Assembly: GCF_900101755.1 (NCBI RefSeq)
Contig: NZ_FNAE01000010.1
Location: 55,887 to 115,230, forward strand
DNA: 59,344 nucleotides
Direction of reading: 5' to 3'
From: Ectopseudomonas alcaliphila
GTDB lineage: Bacteria > Pseudomonadota > Gammaproteobacteria > Pseudomonadales > Pseudomonadaceae
Positions 1 to 6,745 of this stretch are shown piece after piece (within the stretch, counting starts at the first letter, position 1; each line of letters begins with the position of its first letter). The translations under genes were made by a program, and so were the position numbers. The notes beneath the pieces are model-generated. The model worked only from the letters and a program-made list of their open reading frames with translations, searched no databases and was not told where the DNA came from.

Positions 1-222
1 AACAGGCGAGTCCTGCAGCGGAACAAGGCCGATAACAACGATGATCCCGGGGATCGATTGAACGCTTGGCCCCCGCTGCGCGAACTACAGAATGGCCAGG
101 GCGGAAAGCCCAGAACAGGCCGGATATACGAATGCAACCGCGCTGACGATAAGTGCAAAAGAAAAGCTTTGCCCACTATTTGTGGGGAGAGTCCATATAC
201 AGTTGTTAGGCGCGACCACTGA
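1..222 (+). other. Left flank of integron; open frame without start, unrecognised
   Basis: A reading frame is open from the window edge to a TGA at 220-222, with no start codon inside the window, so it could be the 3' end of a gene entering from the left. One minus-strand frame is also open across most of the same stretch, so this may be chance. The encoded residues match no family I recognise. The right end overlaps the last 17 bases of the distal integron cassette gene. No complete attC is visible here, so the boundary between the cassette array and the flanking DNA lies in this stretch or beyond the window. Confidence 0.25.
205..211 (-). other. Lone attC core site at distal end of array
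   Basis: The heptamer GTTAGGC (plus strand) is where the 5' core of an attC for the last cassette should start, and the cassette gene's TAA stop lies inside it as in the other cassettes. No paired GCCTAAC-like core and no stem resembling the other attC sites follow to the left, so this attC looks truncated, rearranged or highly diverged. Confidence 0.4.
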
Positions 223-610
223 TTAGCCTCAACTCAAGCGCCCACTCAGAAATCATATGGTCAATGCCATGCTCATGTAGAAGCACCGATAGATGATCAA
301 TGTCTTGTTCTGTTTGCTTATGAACGAACTGCCCTTGATACATGTCGCAGAACTCGAAGCGACGAGGGATTATTAGATGTGCGATGGATGTGTAGGGGAA
401 TGGTTGCCCCCAGTTTCCTCCATCGTTAACACCGTGCTCCCCGTACTCACCTGTTTTGGGAAGGCCTCTTGCCCAATAAAGGGCGTCACTAGTTACTCGT
501 TTGAATGTAGTCCAGGAGCACCAGTTCTTGGAGTGGTAAAGATAATAGTCTCCTTCACCGAGTACTTGATTGCACAGGTCGAAGAATTTGATCCAGTCCT
601 TGGTGTTCAT
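206..610 (-). CDS. Integron cassette gene, hypothetical 134-aa protein
   Basis: I do not recognise this soluble, aromatic-rich protein of 134 residues. It has no signal peptide or membrane segment and many Trp, Tyr and His residues. It is the most distal cassette gene visible. The ATG at 608-610 lies just inside the preceding attC junction, and the TAA stop falls within the next core site, which is typical cassette packing. Base composition is clearly more AT-rich than the host genes to the right, consistent with acquisition through the integron. Transcription probably depends on a promoter near attI or on cassette-borne promoters; none is evident here. Confidence 0.75.
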   Translation of the reverse strand: MNTKDWIKFFDLCNQVLGEGDYYLYHSKNWCSWTTFKRVTSDALYWARGLPKTGEYGEHGVNDGGNWGQPFPYTSIAHLIIPRRFEFCDMYQGQFVHKQTEQDIDHLSVLLHEHGIDHMISEWALELRLISGRA

Positions 611-615
611 AGAGT

Positions 616-691
616 GCCTAACGTTTGGTTAAGGGGCGGGCTTTAGCCCGTCCCAGTGAGCGAAGCGAACGGTTTGAACCATTTGTTAGGG
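616..691 (-). other. attC site (76 bp), host type
   Basis: Bounded by GCCTAAC on the left and GTTAGGG on the right (plus strand), with an internal GGGCGGGC/GCCCGTCCC stem. Near-identical copies sit at 1192-1267 and 1597-1672, and a close relative at 3573-3649. Such uniform attC sites are typical of Pseudomonas chromosomal integrons. Confidence 0.9.
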
Positions 692-1186
692 TTTTGCCGA
701 TTTGGAGCGCCATAAATAATAAGCCCAAACAAATATTAGTATTTCAAGAGCAAACGACCAGTGCAGAATAAAATTTAGCCACCAAGGCTTATAAACAGCT
801 TCTACAGTGAAAAGTGCGTAAGGTTTATCTATGAATGGAGCAAGCCACCATATATCGCCTACTATTGAATCTAACAGCATGTGAATAAATCCGCTGATTG
901 AGAAAATTAGCACGAGTGCTGCGATTGATTTATTGTTGGCGAGTTTAAACCAGATGCTCGACGCTGCCAGGATAGTCAGCCAAACTACAGGGTAGTGCGG
1001 CCAGTATGTATGATGATGATTCTGCCTATTGTCGATTAAGTAAAAGTAGAACATATCAAAGTCTGGTGCGACTCCGCCAAGCACTCCGGCCAAGACAAAG
1101 AGTTTTGCGGAAATTCCAGTATCTGCGAACTGCTTAAACAGCAATTTCGCGGAAATATACCCAGCTGGGAGATGGCCAATGAACAT
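686..1186 (-). CDS. Integron cassette gene: YdjM-like multi-pass membrane protein
   Basis: This 166-residue protein looks like the YdjM/LexA-binding 'metal-dependent hydrolase' membrane family. It starts with a GHLPAGY motif, has APDFD near residue 41, a His-rich HHHTYWPH stretch and a later HMLLDS segment, the conserved acidic and histidine positions of that family. About four hydrophobic segments place it in the inner membrane. The YdjM family's biochemical activity is not established, so 'hydrolase' is only a family label. It is the sixth cassette from attI and uses its own ATG at 1184-1186, just left of attC 1192-1267. Confidence 0.8.
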   Translation of the reverse strand: MFIGHLPAGYISAKLLFKQFADTGISAKLFVLAGVLGGVAPDFDMFYFYLIDNRQNHHHTYWPHYPVVWLTILAASSIWFKLANNKSIAALVLIFSISGFIHMLLDSIVGDIWWLAPFIDKPYALFTVEAVYKPWWLNFILHWSFALEILIFVWAYYLWRSKSAKP

Positions 1187-1191
1187 AAAGA

Positions 1192-1267
1192 CCCTAACAT
1201 TTGGTTAAGGGGCGGGCTTTAGCCCGTCCCAGTGAGCGGAGCGAGCGATTTGAACCACTAGTTAGGG
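1192..1267 (-). other. attC site (76 bp), host type
   Basis: Left core CCCTAAC and right core GTTAGGG on the plus strand enclose the same GGGCGGGC...GCCCGTCCC stem as its neighbours. It differs from attC 616-691 at only a few positions. Confidence 0.9.
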
Positions 1268-1272
1268 GCAAC

Positions 1273-1587
1273 CTAGTTTGGTTCATAAATGACCTCAAAA
1301 TCAGGGCCAAGCTCCGCTTGAAGCTCCGATAAAAAAGCGAGTGCTTCTGTCTCGAATTTTGCGTATTCGTCGGGACCCCAAGGGCCTGGATCGGGTGGAT
1401 ACTCCCAATTTAAGGCCGTGTCGTGCCATTGCGATAATGCGTTTAATCGTTCAAGCACTGTGTTGCTCAGAGATAATTTATCTTCTACAGGGCCGACATC
1501 AAACTTTCTTGATGCTGATTCATTGCCGCACCACAAAGAACCTCCGCCCCATTCGAACATCAGTCTTATTCGGTACGCGCGGGACAT
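1273..1587 (-). CDS. Integron cassette gene, hypothetical 104-aa protein
   Basis: A small, acidic, soluble protein of 104 residues with no signal peptide or membrane segment. It has a Gly-Gly-Gly near residue 15 and a Pro-rich stretch (YPPDPGPWGP) near residues 63-72. I do not recognise the family, though the layout resembles the small globular immunity- or toxin-associated proteins often found in cassettes. It is the fifth cassette from attI, flanked by two near-identical host-type attC sites, and AT-richer than the chromosomal backbone. Product and role are unknown. Confidence 0.75.
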   Translation of the reverse strand: MSRAYRIRLMFEWGGGSLWCGNESASRKFDVGPVEDKLSLSNTVLERLNALSQWHDTALNWEYPPDPGPWGPDEYAKFETEALAFLSELQAELGPDFEVIYEPN

Positions 1588-1596
1588 TGATGTTGC

Positions 1597-1672
1597 CTCT
1601 AACGTTTGGTTAAGGGGCGGGCTTTAGCCCGTCCCAGTGAGCGCAGCGACCGGTTTGAACCAATTGTTATAG
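1597..1672 (-). other. attC site (76 bp), host type
   Basis: Cores CTCTAAC (left) and GTTATAG (right) on the plus strand surround the same conserved stem as the two attC sites to its left. The recombination core on the cassette strand is degenerate (GTTAGAG). Confidence 0.88.
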
Positions 1673-1688
1673 GAATTCACCACGAGCT

Positions 1689-2072
1689 CTATTTTGTGCG
1701 GTAATGGTTGTAAATGTCTTTAGCCTTAGAGCAGCCATAAAAGGCCAAGTAGCAGAAAGCAAAAATAGTTATTGTTGGCCCCATCACATTTATCTCAGCC
1801 ATATAAGTTATATAGATTGCGCTAAGAATGATCAGGGTCACGTAACTGGCGGATGTTTTGTTTTTTGCAGACAGAATTAATGGCGCTGCTGACAGAACAA
1901 TTATGTGGATTGAAATTGCGGTGATGATTTCTAGGGCTAGTTCCGTTGGGATTGTGCCGGTTTGTGCCTGGGTGATTAGAATAATAGCTTGGTACGAATA
2001 ATAATTTAAAACAGACGCAATAGCTGTGCTGATGAAAAGGATTGGTGCATATTTTTTAATTGCGTTGTACAT
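1689..2072 (-). CDS. Integron cassette gene: small four-helix membrane protein
   Basis: From the ATG at 2070-2072 this gives 127 residues with about four hydrophobic helices and a basic C terminus (YNHYRTK). The frame stays open upstream to 2186, but those codons lie in the attC hairpin at 2089-2184, so the internal ATG is the real start. I do not recognise the family; it resembles the many orphan membrane proteins in cassette arrays. It is the fourth cassette from attI and is preceded by a longer, differently built attC, suggesting that the next cassette inward came from another integron lineage. Confidence 0.72.
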   Translation of the reverse strand: MYNAIKKYAPILFISTAIASVLNYYSYQAIILITQAQTGTIPTELALEIITAISIHIIVLSAAPLILSAKNKTSASYVTLIILSAIYITYMAEINVMGPTITIFAFCYLAFYGCSKAKDIYNHYRTK

Positions 2073-2088
2073 AGAGGCAGAATGATCC

Positions 2089-2184
2089 CTATAACGCCGC
2101 CAACACGGGCCGCAATGGAGCTGCGAAGCAGCGGAATGCAGGTCCAGCCAGCTTTGCTGGCGATCGTGCTTGGCTTTGTTATGC
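2089..2184 (-). other. attC site (96 bp), divergent type
   Basis: Left core CTATAAC and right core GTTATGC enclose a longer, differently built palindrome (GCTGCGAAGCAGC and CCAGCCAGCTTTGCTGG segments). Its length and stem differ from the 76-bp host type, implying that its cassette was recruited from a different integron lineage. Confidence 0.82.
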
Positions 2185-2189
2185 ATTTT

Positions 2190-3047
2190 TCATGCGCTAA
2201 CTTCTTCGCTGCGGACCCAGCTATGCTTAATATAAACCTCATCTATGAGCTCTAGGCCAGTTTTCTCATTAAACAGGCTGCAGTACGGATTTCGAAATGA
2301 AATATAGAATCCATTTTCGTCTTCAGCTTCCCTAGTGAAGCAAGGATGTAGCGGGTTTACCAAATTTGCGCAGGCCTGACTAATTGGGCCTTTAAACGCT
2401 TCTTCAGTAAACTTCATAACTTCAATTAATTCATTTTTCTCTGGCGTGAGGTTTTCGAAAAAGTCAGCCATATTTGAATCTATCTCAGCTTTCCACTGGA
2501 CTTTTACGTAATCTCGGATTGCGGGATGAATTTTATAGAGATCGGTATCACTATCAATATTTGTGGTGCGAATAATATATTTGTTGGTTTTGAGAGAGTC
2601 TACATACTCTAAATGCCACTCCATTCTTTGCTCCTTATCTATAAGGAGCCTAAGAGCATCCCTTTTCCAATAAGGGAAATGTTCAAATGCCTTTTTGAAC
2701 CCCTCTAGAAATTCTTCATTTGCTTGATCTACTGATCGTTGTTGAGCTTTCTCAAATTCGTCTTTTTTCTGCTTCTCTTTCTTCTCCTTGACAGAAGTTT
2801 CAATTTTCTCCCATATTGAAGAAACTACAACGTAGATAGCCTGACCAATAAGAGATCCGATACCAAGCCCAATTAGCAATACTATAAGGCTATGATGTTC
2901 TTTTGGTGCGCCCAAAGAAGCTAGGGTGTTATCGAGATACTTCCATGAAAGCACAAGGAAAATACCCACTGATATGTATTTGACTGAAGCCTTTGGCGAG
3001 GTCAAAGCGGACAATAGCTTGATCACTGTGCCTGCAGTTTCACTCAT
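2190..3047 (-). CDS. Integron cassette gene: two-TM, coiled-coil protein (SieB-like layout)
   Basis: This 285-residue protein is the largest cassette product here. It has two N-terminal hydrophobic segments (about residues 22-38 and 51-75), a strongly charged Lys/Glu coiled-coil stretch (about 83-110), and a C-terminal cytoplasmic domain of about 170 residues. Two membrane helices plus coiled coil plus cytoplasmic domain is the layout of SieB-type superinfection-exclusion proteins, which act at the inner membrane against phage. That comparison rests on topology only; I see no decisive motif. The TGA stop lies a few bases inside of attC 2089-2184, and the ATG at 3045-3047 follows attC 3071-3148. 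Confidence 0.75.
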   Translation of the reverse strand: MSETAGTVIKLLSALTSPKASVKYISVGIFLVLSWKYLDNTLASLGAPKEHHSLIVLLIGLGIGSLIGQAIYVVVSSIWEKIETSVKEKKEKQKKDEFEKAQQRSVDQANEEFLEGFKKAFEHFPYWKRDALRLLIDKEQRMEWHLEYVDSLKTNKYIIRTTNIDSDTDLYKIHPAIRDYVKVQWKAEIDSNMADFFENLTPEKNELIEVMKFTEEAFKGPISQACANLVNPLHPCFTREAEDENGFYISFRNPYCSLFNEKTGLELIDEVYIKHSWVRSEEVSA

Positions 3048-3070
3048 ATATTGATTCTCCGGTACTTAGT

Positions 3071-3148
3071 GCATAACGTTGCGCACACCGGCGCGAGCTT
3101 GCGAGCGTCCGGCAGCCGAAGGCTGCGTAGTGCTGCGCTTGGTTATGC
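3071..3148 (-). other. attC site (78 bp), divergent type
   Basis: Cores GCATAAC (left) and GTTATGC (right) with a CGCGAGCTTGCGAG hairpin and a CAGCCGAAGGCTG hairpin inside. It resembles neither the 76-bp host type nor attC 2089-2184. Confidence 0.85.
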
Positions 3149-3559
3149 ATTTTTTAGTCTTGGCTGATTGTGTAAAAACAACACTAAATCTTTCACCGAA
3201 TTGACTTTGTTCCAATAGGGATTATTTTCAGGGTTTGACGTATCTATTGCCAACCGATCAGCAACTGCCCAATACGCGTCATCGAGGTCATCTGGATCGA
3301 AGTTATAGGTACTCTCGAAAAGATCTTCGGCTTTAATAGGAAACATTTGGCCATCGTAGCTCCCAAGATTTAGCCCTATTTCATTCCAAACTTCCCGTAT
3401 TATCTTTGTATCTATTTCTCTGTAATCGAATGAGCGTGCAAACTCACAAATGTTAGGCTGCCCTCTCTCGCGGGCAATGCCTTGCAGTCTTCGGTGGTCA
3501 TATATTGAGTATATAACTCCAAAGACAAGGATCGTCCCGATGATGTAGAGAAACTCCAT
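3143..3559 (-). CDS. Integron cassette gene: membrane-anchored hypothetical protein, 138 aa
   Basis: One N-terminal hydrophobic helix (about residues 3-19) is followed by a soluble, acidic domain of about 115 residues containing FDPDDLDDAYW near residue 90. The helix lacks a signal-peptidase site and probably anchors the protein in the inner membrane with the domain in the cytoplasm. The acidic helical part loosely recalls small acyl-carrier-like or immunity-type folds, but I cannot assign a family. It is the second cassette from attI, starts at the ATG 3557-3559 and lies between a divergent attC (left) and a host-type attC (right). Confidence 0.75.
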   Translation of the reverse strand: MEFLYIIGTILVFGVIYSIYDHRRLQGIARERGQPNICEFARSFDYREIDTKIIREVWNEIGLNLGSYDGQMFPIKAEDLFESTYNFDPDDLDDAYWAVADRLAIDTSNPENNPYWNKVNSVKDLVLFLHNQPRLKNA

Positions 3560-3572
3560 AAGTCACCCTAGT

Positions 3573-3649
3573 GCATAACGATTAAGCTGAGGGGCCGGCT
3601 TTAGCCGGTCCCAGTGAGCGAAGCGAACGATTTGAGCGCATTGTTAGCT
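3573..3649 (-). other. attC site (77 bp), host type
   Basis: Cores GCATAAC and GTTAGCT enclose a GGGCCGGC/GCCGGTCCC stem homologous to the other host-type sites, ending in CAGTGAGCGAAGCGAACG. This is the attC of the cassette nearest the integrase. Confidence 0.9.
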
Positions 3650-4057
3650 GCCAACGCCGCAGTTTTGCGCATACTTTATAAGAGCCTTTATTGCACTTGC
3701 TTCGTTGAGTGAGTGGCTGCAGTAAAACTCCCTACCAACTAACTCAATTGACTTGTCCGACAATGTGATAATTATGTGCTCTTTGTCAGTGGCTGTGGTC
3801 ATTCTGGAGTTTAATAAGCGATATATGCGGTAGGACTCCAGCTTTAACTCTTTTGGTGGTTTGCCCTGAATATTGAAGTAGGATGTTTCTTCAGCGCTCA
3901 TGTGTATTGTTATAAATTCATGTGGAGCACCGACAGGGCTTGTGCGGAAGGTAAGCATGTAATCGATGATTGGCTCGCAGTCGTCCCAGTGCATGAAAGC
4001 GAAATCGTCACTTGATGGTGGCAGTATGTCTGTTATTGGTATATAGCTCTGATTCAT
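3644..4057 (-). CDS. First integron cassette gene, hypothetical 137-aa protein
   Basis: This is the cassette next to attI, so it is probably the most recent insertion and the one best placed to be transcribed from an integron promoter. The 137-residue product is soluble, with no signal peptide, and is rich in alternating hydrophobic residues suggesting beta strands (HEFITIHM, EHIIITLS). I do not recognise a family. The ATG at 4055-4057 lies only a few bases inside the core junction at 4065-4071, so the cassette has a very short leader. The TAA stop lies in the attC core. Confidence 0.75.
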   Translation of the reverse strand: MNQSYIPITDILPPSSDDFAFMHWDDCEPIIDYMLTFRTSPVGAPHEFITIHMSAEETSYFNIQGKPPKELKLESYRIYRLLNSRMTTATDKEHIIITLSDKSIELVGREFYCSHSLNEASAIKALIKYAQNCGVGS

Positions 4058-4064
4058 CTTTGGC

Positions 4065-4123
4065 CGCTAACAGTGATTAGATGGAAGGCGGTACTAATCC
4101 GATAGTAGAGCCTTCCATCTAAC
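4065..4123 (-). other. attI / first-cassette junction with 13-bp perfect hairpin
   Basis: Two minus-strand core-like heptamers, GTTAGAT (4117-4123) and GTTAGCG (4065-4071), bracket a perfect 13-bp inverted repeat (TTAGATGGAAGGC at 4077-4089, its complement at 4110-4122, 20-nt loop). The inner core is the junction with the first cassette. The outer one could be the original attI core, with the hairpin being a tiny attC-like unit, or the hairpin may be a transcription terminator or regulatory element. Position between integrase and first cassette supports attI; the precise boundary is inferred. Confidence 0.6.
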
Positions 4124-4209
4124 TCCGCACTATCGTCATCGCCGCCCCGGAAAAATTCTTTTCAAATCATGGCATTACCAGCCAGCCCCTGATGTCTGGA
4201 TGTATTCGC

Positions 4210-4256
4210 TTGACTTCCTCTTTTTGCGCTACCATTACTACTGTACAAAAACACAG
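4210..4256 (+). promoter_or_regulatory. Integrase promoter region with LexA (SOS) box
   Basis: A perfect CTGT-N8-ACAG LexA box lies at 4241-4256, 15 bases before the intI start codon. A possible -35 (TTGACT, 4210-4215) lies upstream, with only a weak -10 near 4233-4240. LexA repression of integrase genes is established in several integron systems, so cassette shuffling here is probably induced by DNA damage. Confidence 0.75.
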
Positions 4257-4270
4257 CCAGGGAGTCGGCC

Positions 4271-5233
4271 ATGGAAACCTCCAGCAAACCTCGCCTGCAA
4301 GAGCAATTCAGGGCGGTGATGCGCTTGCATCATTACAGCATCCGCACAGAAAAATCCTACTGGTACTGGATTCGCTATTTCATCCGTTTCCATCAACTGC
4401 GCCACCCGCTGGAACTCGGTGCTGCCGAGGTCAACACCTTTCTCACCTGGTTGGCAGTTGAACGTCAGGCGGCTGCCGCCACCCAGAATCTGGCGCTCAA
4501 TGCACTGGTTTTCCTTTACGCCAAAGTGTTGCAACAACCCCTCGGGCAAGTTGGTGAAGTGGTGCGAGCAAAACGCTCGGCGCGTATTCCCTGCGTACTT
4601 ACGCATGAGGAAGCCACGGCGCTCATTTCCAGGCTTGGCCAACCGCATCAGCTACTGGCTTCGCTGATGTACGGCGCCGGTTTGCGTGTAGTGGAGGCCG
4701 CACGTTTGCGTATCAAGGATGTGGATTTCGATAAGCAGGTCATCACCATTCACGACGGCAAAGGCGCCAAGGACCGAACAACACTCCTGCCGGCGCCCTT
4801 GATCGCGCCGCTGCTGGAGCGCAGAGAGCGAATGTTTCGCGCCTGGAAACAGCGGGACAGTTTTTATCACGCTCCCGTCAGCCTGCCATTTGCGTTACGT
4901 CGCAAATACCCCAAGGCCGGATGTTCATTCGAGTGGCAATGGTTGCTCCCTTCGACGGGACTTTGTACGGATGAGGACGGGCAGATCGTTCGTCATCACC
5001 TTCATGTCAGTGCAATTCAGAAAGCTGTCAGACATGCCGTCCGGCAATCCAATCTTCACAAGCCTGCCAGTTGCCACACTTTTCGCCACAGTTTCGCCAC
5101 CGAGCTGCTGCGTCGGGGGAGCGACATTCGCACAGTGCAGACGCTACTGGGGCACGCCGATATACGTACGACGCAGATTTACACGCATGTGCTGGGCCAG
5201 GGGTTTGCCGGTGTAGTCAGCCCGCTGGGTTGA
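4271..5233 (+). CDS. intI: Integron integrase (tyrosine recombinase IntI)
   Basis: This site-specific recombinase inserts and excises cassettes at attI and attC. The 320-residue protein has the tyrosine-recombinase set: Arg139 (GAGLR), Lys164, His269/Arg272 (CHTFRHSF), His295 (LLGHADI) and the nucleophile Tyr304. It also carries the IntI-specific insertion (about residues 211-230, YPKAGCSFEWQWLLPS) that separates integron integrases from XerC/D. All key residues are present, so it is probably active. The ATG is preceded by a good GGAG site and a LexA box. It is transcribed away from the cassettes, the usual integron geometry. Confidence 0.96.
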   Translation: METSSKPRLQEQFRAVMRLHHYSIRTEKSYWYWIRYFIRFHQLRHPLELGAAEVNTFLTWLAVERQAAAATQNLALNALVFLYAKVLQQPLGQVGEVVRAKRSARIPCVLTHEEATALISRLGQPHQLLASLMYGAGLRVVEAARLRIKDVDFDKQVITIHDGKGAKDRTTLLPAPLIAPLLERRERMFRAWKQRDSFYHAPVSLPFALRRKYPKAGCSFEWQWLLPSTGLCTDEDGQIVRHHLHVSAIQKAVRHAVRQSNLHKPASCHTFRHSFATELLRRGSDIRTVQTLLGHADIRTTQIYTHVLGQGFAGVVSPLG

Positions 5234-5273
5234 GCGCAGCAGGCGCTTGGCCGGATTGTCGCGACGGCCATTC

Positions 5274-5297
5274 CCCGGATTGCATCCGGGCTACGGA
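5274..5297. repeat. REP-like palindrome (CCCGGAT-TGC-ATCCGGG type)
   Basis: A 17-base palindrome followed by CTACGG lies between the convergent intI and sbcD stop codons. The same motif appears twice in opposite orientation at about 44844-44897, defining one REP family in this genome. It probably acts as a bidirectional 3' end structure. Confidence 0.7.
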
Positions 5298-5308
5298 GGT
5301 CTGTGCTG

Positions 5309-6523
5309 CTAAGCCTTGGGCAGCGCCTCCAGCACCTGCCGATACAACCCCTGCAGACGCTGGGCATCCTCTTCTTCCAATGTCTCTTGCTGCAGGCGGC
5401 GCGCGAAGACGTCTTCCACTGACAGCTCGTCCAGCGTTTCCCGTGCTTCGCTGGCCAGGCTGGCGGCCGCATTGCCACGCTCACGGCGAATGCGCAGCAC
5501 TTCCACCGGCAGCCCCTCACAGAGTGCGTTGATGCGGCTTTGCAGGTCGCTCAGGTAGTCGTCGGTGCTTACTTGCACTTCCAGCCATACGGGCCGCTCA
5601 GGTGTGCCCTGGTCTGCTACCTCGGCGATAGCATTGGCCAGTTCCTTGAGCGAGCCGCGCAGGCTGGCCATGGGCTGGAATATCGGCACGGGCAGTGGCG
5701 TGATCGACTGCAAGGTGGCGCCCTCGAACGTCAGCAGCAGCACTTCCTTCTGCTGGCGTGCTTCGTCGAAGGACAGGGCAATCGGCGAGCCGCTGTAGCG
5801 GATGTGTTCCAGGCCGCCGACCTTCTGCGGGCGGTGGATATGGCCAAGGGCGATGTAGTCCGCCGGCGGGAAGGCGCTGGTGGGGAAGGCCTCCAGGCTG
5901 CCGACGTAGATCTCGCGCACCGACTCACTGGCGCTGGCGCCAACCGTGGTGAGGTGGCCGGTGGCAATGATCGGTAGCGTCAGGCCCAGCTCGTCACGCT
6001 TGCTCGACGCCAGCTCGTACAGCGCCCGGTAATGCTCGGCGATGGCTTGCTGCAGTGACTGCTGCTTGTCCTGCGCGCTCTGCCCAGCCTGGCTGGCCAG
6101 CACGTCGCGCGGGCGAATGAAGGGAATGGCGCAGAGGATGGCGCCCGGCCGGCCGTTTCGTCCGTGCAGCACCAGTACCTGTTCGGCCAGGTCGACGCCC
6201 ACGCTCGGCACCACCTGGGTGCCCAGTTGCGCCAACAGGCTGCGGCTTTCACCGAGCATGGCCGGTGAGTCGTGGTTGCCGCCAAGTACGACCAGGGCGC
6301 AGCCTGCGTCGCGCAGCTCCACTACCAGCCGGTAGTACTGCTCGCGGGCGTAACTGGGCGGTGCGCCGGTGTCGAACACGTCGCCGGCGATCAGCAGCAC
6401 GTCCACGTCGTGCACACGCACCTGCTCCAGCAACCAGGCGCAAAAGGCCTGGTGTTCGGCCTGACGGGTCTTGCCCATGAAATGCTGGCCCAAATGCCAG
6501 TCGGAGGTGTGCAGGATGCGCAT
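5309..6523 (-). CDS. sbcD: DNA double-strand-break repair nuclease subunit SbcD
   Basis: SbcD is the Mn-dependent nuclease half of the SbcCD complex (Mre11 homologue), which cleaves hairpins and DNA ends. The 404-residue protein is full length. It shows the metallophosphoesterase motifs in order: HTSDWHLG (Asp8, His10), AGDVFD (Asp48), GGNHDS (Asn83-His84-Asp85), and later GHL and GHIH motifs. It normally works with the SbcC ATPase, whose gene usually follows sbcD directly. Here the integron lies immediately downstream and no sbcC is visible in the window. The start is the ATG at 6521-6523. Confidence 0.95.
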   Translation of the reverse strand: MRILHTSDWHLGQHFMGKTRQAEHQAFCAWLLEQVRVHDVDVLLIAGDVFDTGAPPSYAREQYYRLVVELRDAGCALVVLGGNHDSPAMLGESRSLLAQLGTQVVPSVGVDLAEQVLVLHGRNGRPGAILCAIPFIRPRDVLASQAGQSAQDKQQSLQQAIAEHYRALYELASSKRDELGLTLPIIATGHLTTVGASASESVREIYVGSLEAFPTSAFPPADYIALGHIHRPQKVGGLEHIRYSGSPIALSFDEARQQKEVLLLTFEGATLQSITPLPVPIFQPMASLRGSLKELANAIAEVADQGTPERPVWLEVQVSTDDYLSDLQSRINALCEGLPVEVLRIRRERGNAAASLASEARETLDELSVEDVFARRLQQETLEEEDAQRLQGLYRQVLEALPKA

Positions 6524-6745
6524 GCGAAAACGACCAAGGCGAAAAACCCGCCTACAGTGCCTGCGCGCCCACAGGCTGGCAATGCCGCAGTGACGGATCG
6601 GCCGATTACATCCGGTTACACAGCCGCAGGCGCTGCGGTTAGTGGCCTGAAGCGCGTTCTTGCCCGATCCTGCCGCACATCGGTACGAACCTCGCCCCCG
6701 CTCACCAGTCGGAAAAAAATCGCCACCCGTGAGGAGCTTTTCCCG

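Noticed and set aside
2073..2186. N-terminal extension of the cassette gene 1689-2072
   Set aside because: These codons lie in the attC palindrome at 2089-2184; the ATG at 2070-2072 is the first start outside it.
206..4123. CRISPR array (regular repeats in the first 4 kb)
   Set aside because: The repeats are attC sites of 76-96 bp separated by gene-sized spacers; there are no short regularly spaced repeats and no cas genes.
6272..6745. Long upstream extension of the methyltransferase frame
   Set aside because: It overlaps sbcD on the opposite strand and shows no family sequence; the ATG at 6746 has a ribosome site and begins a signal peptide.
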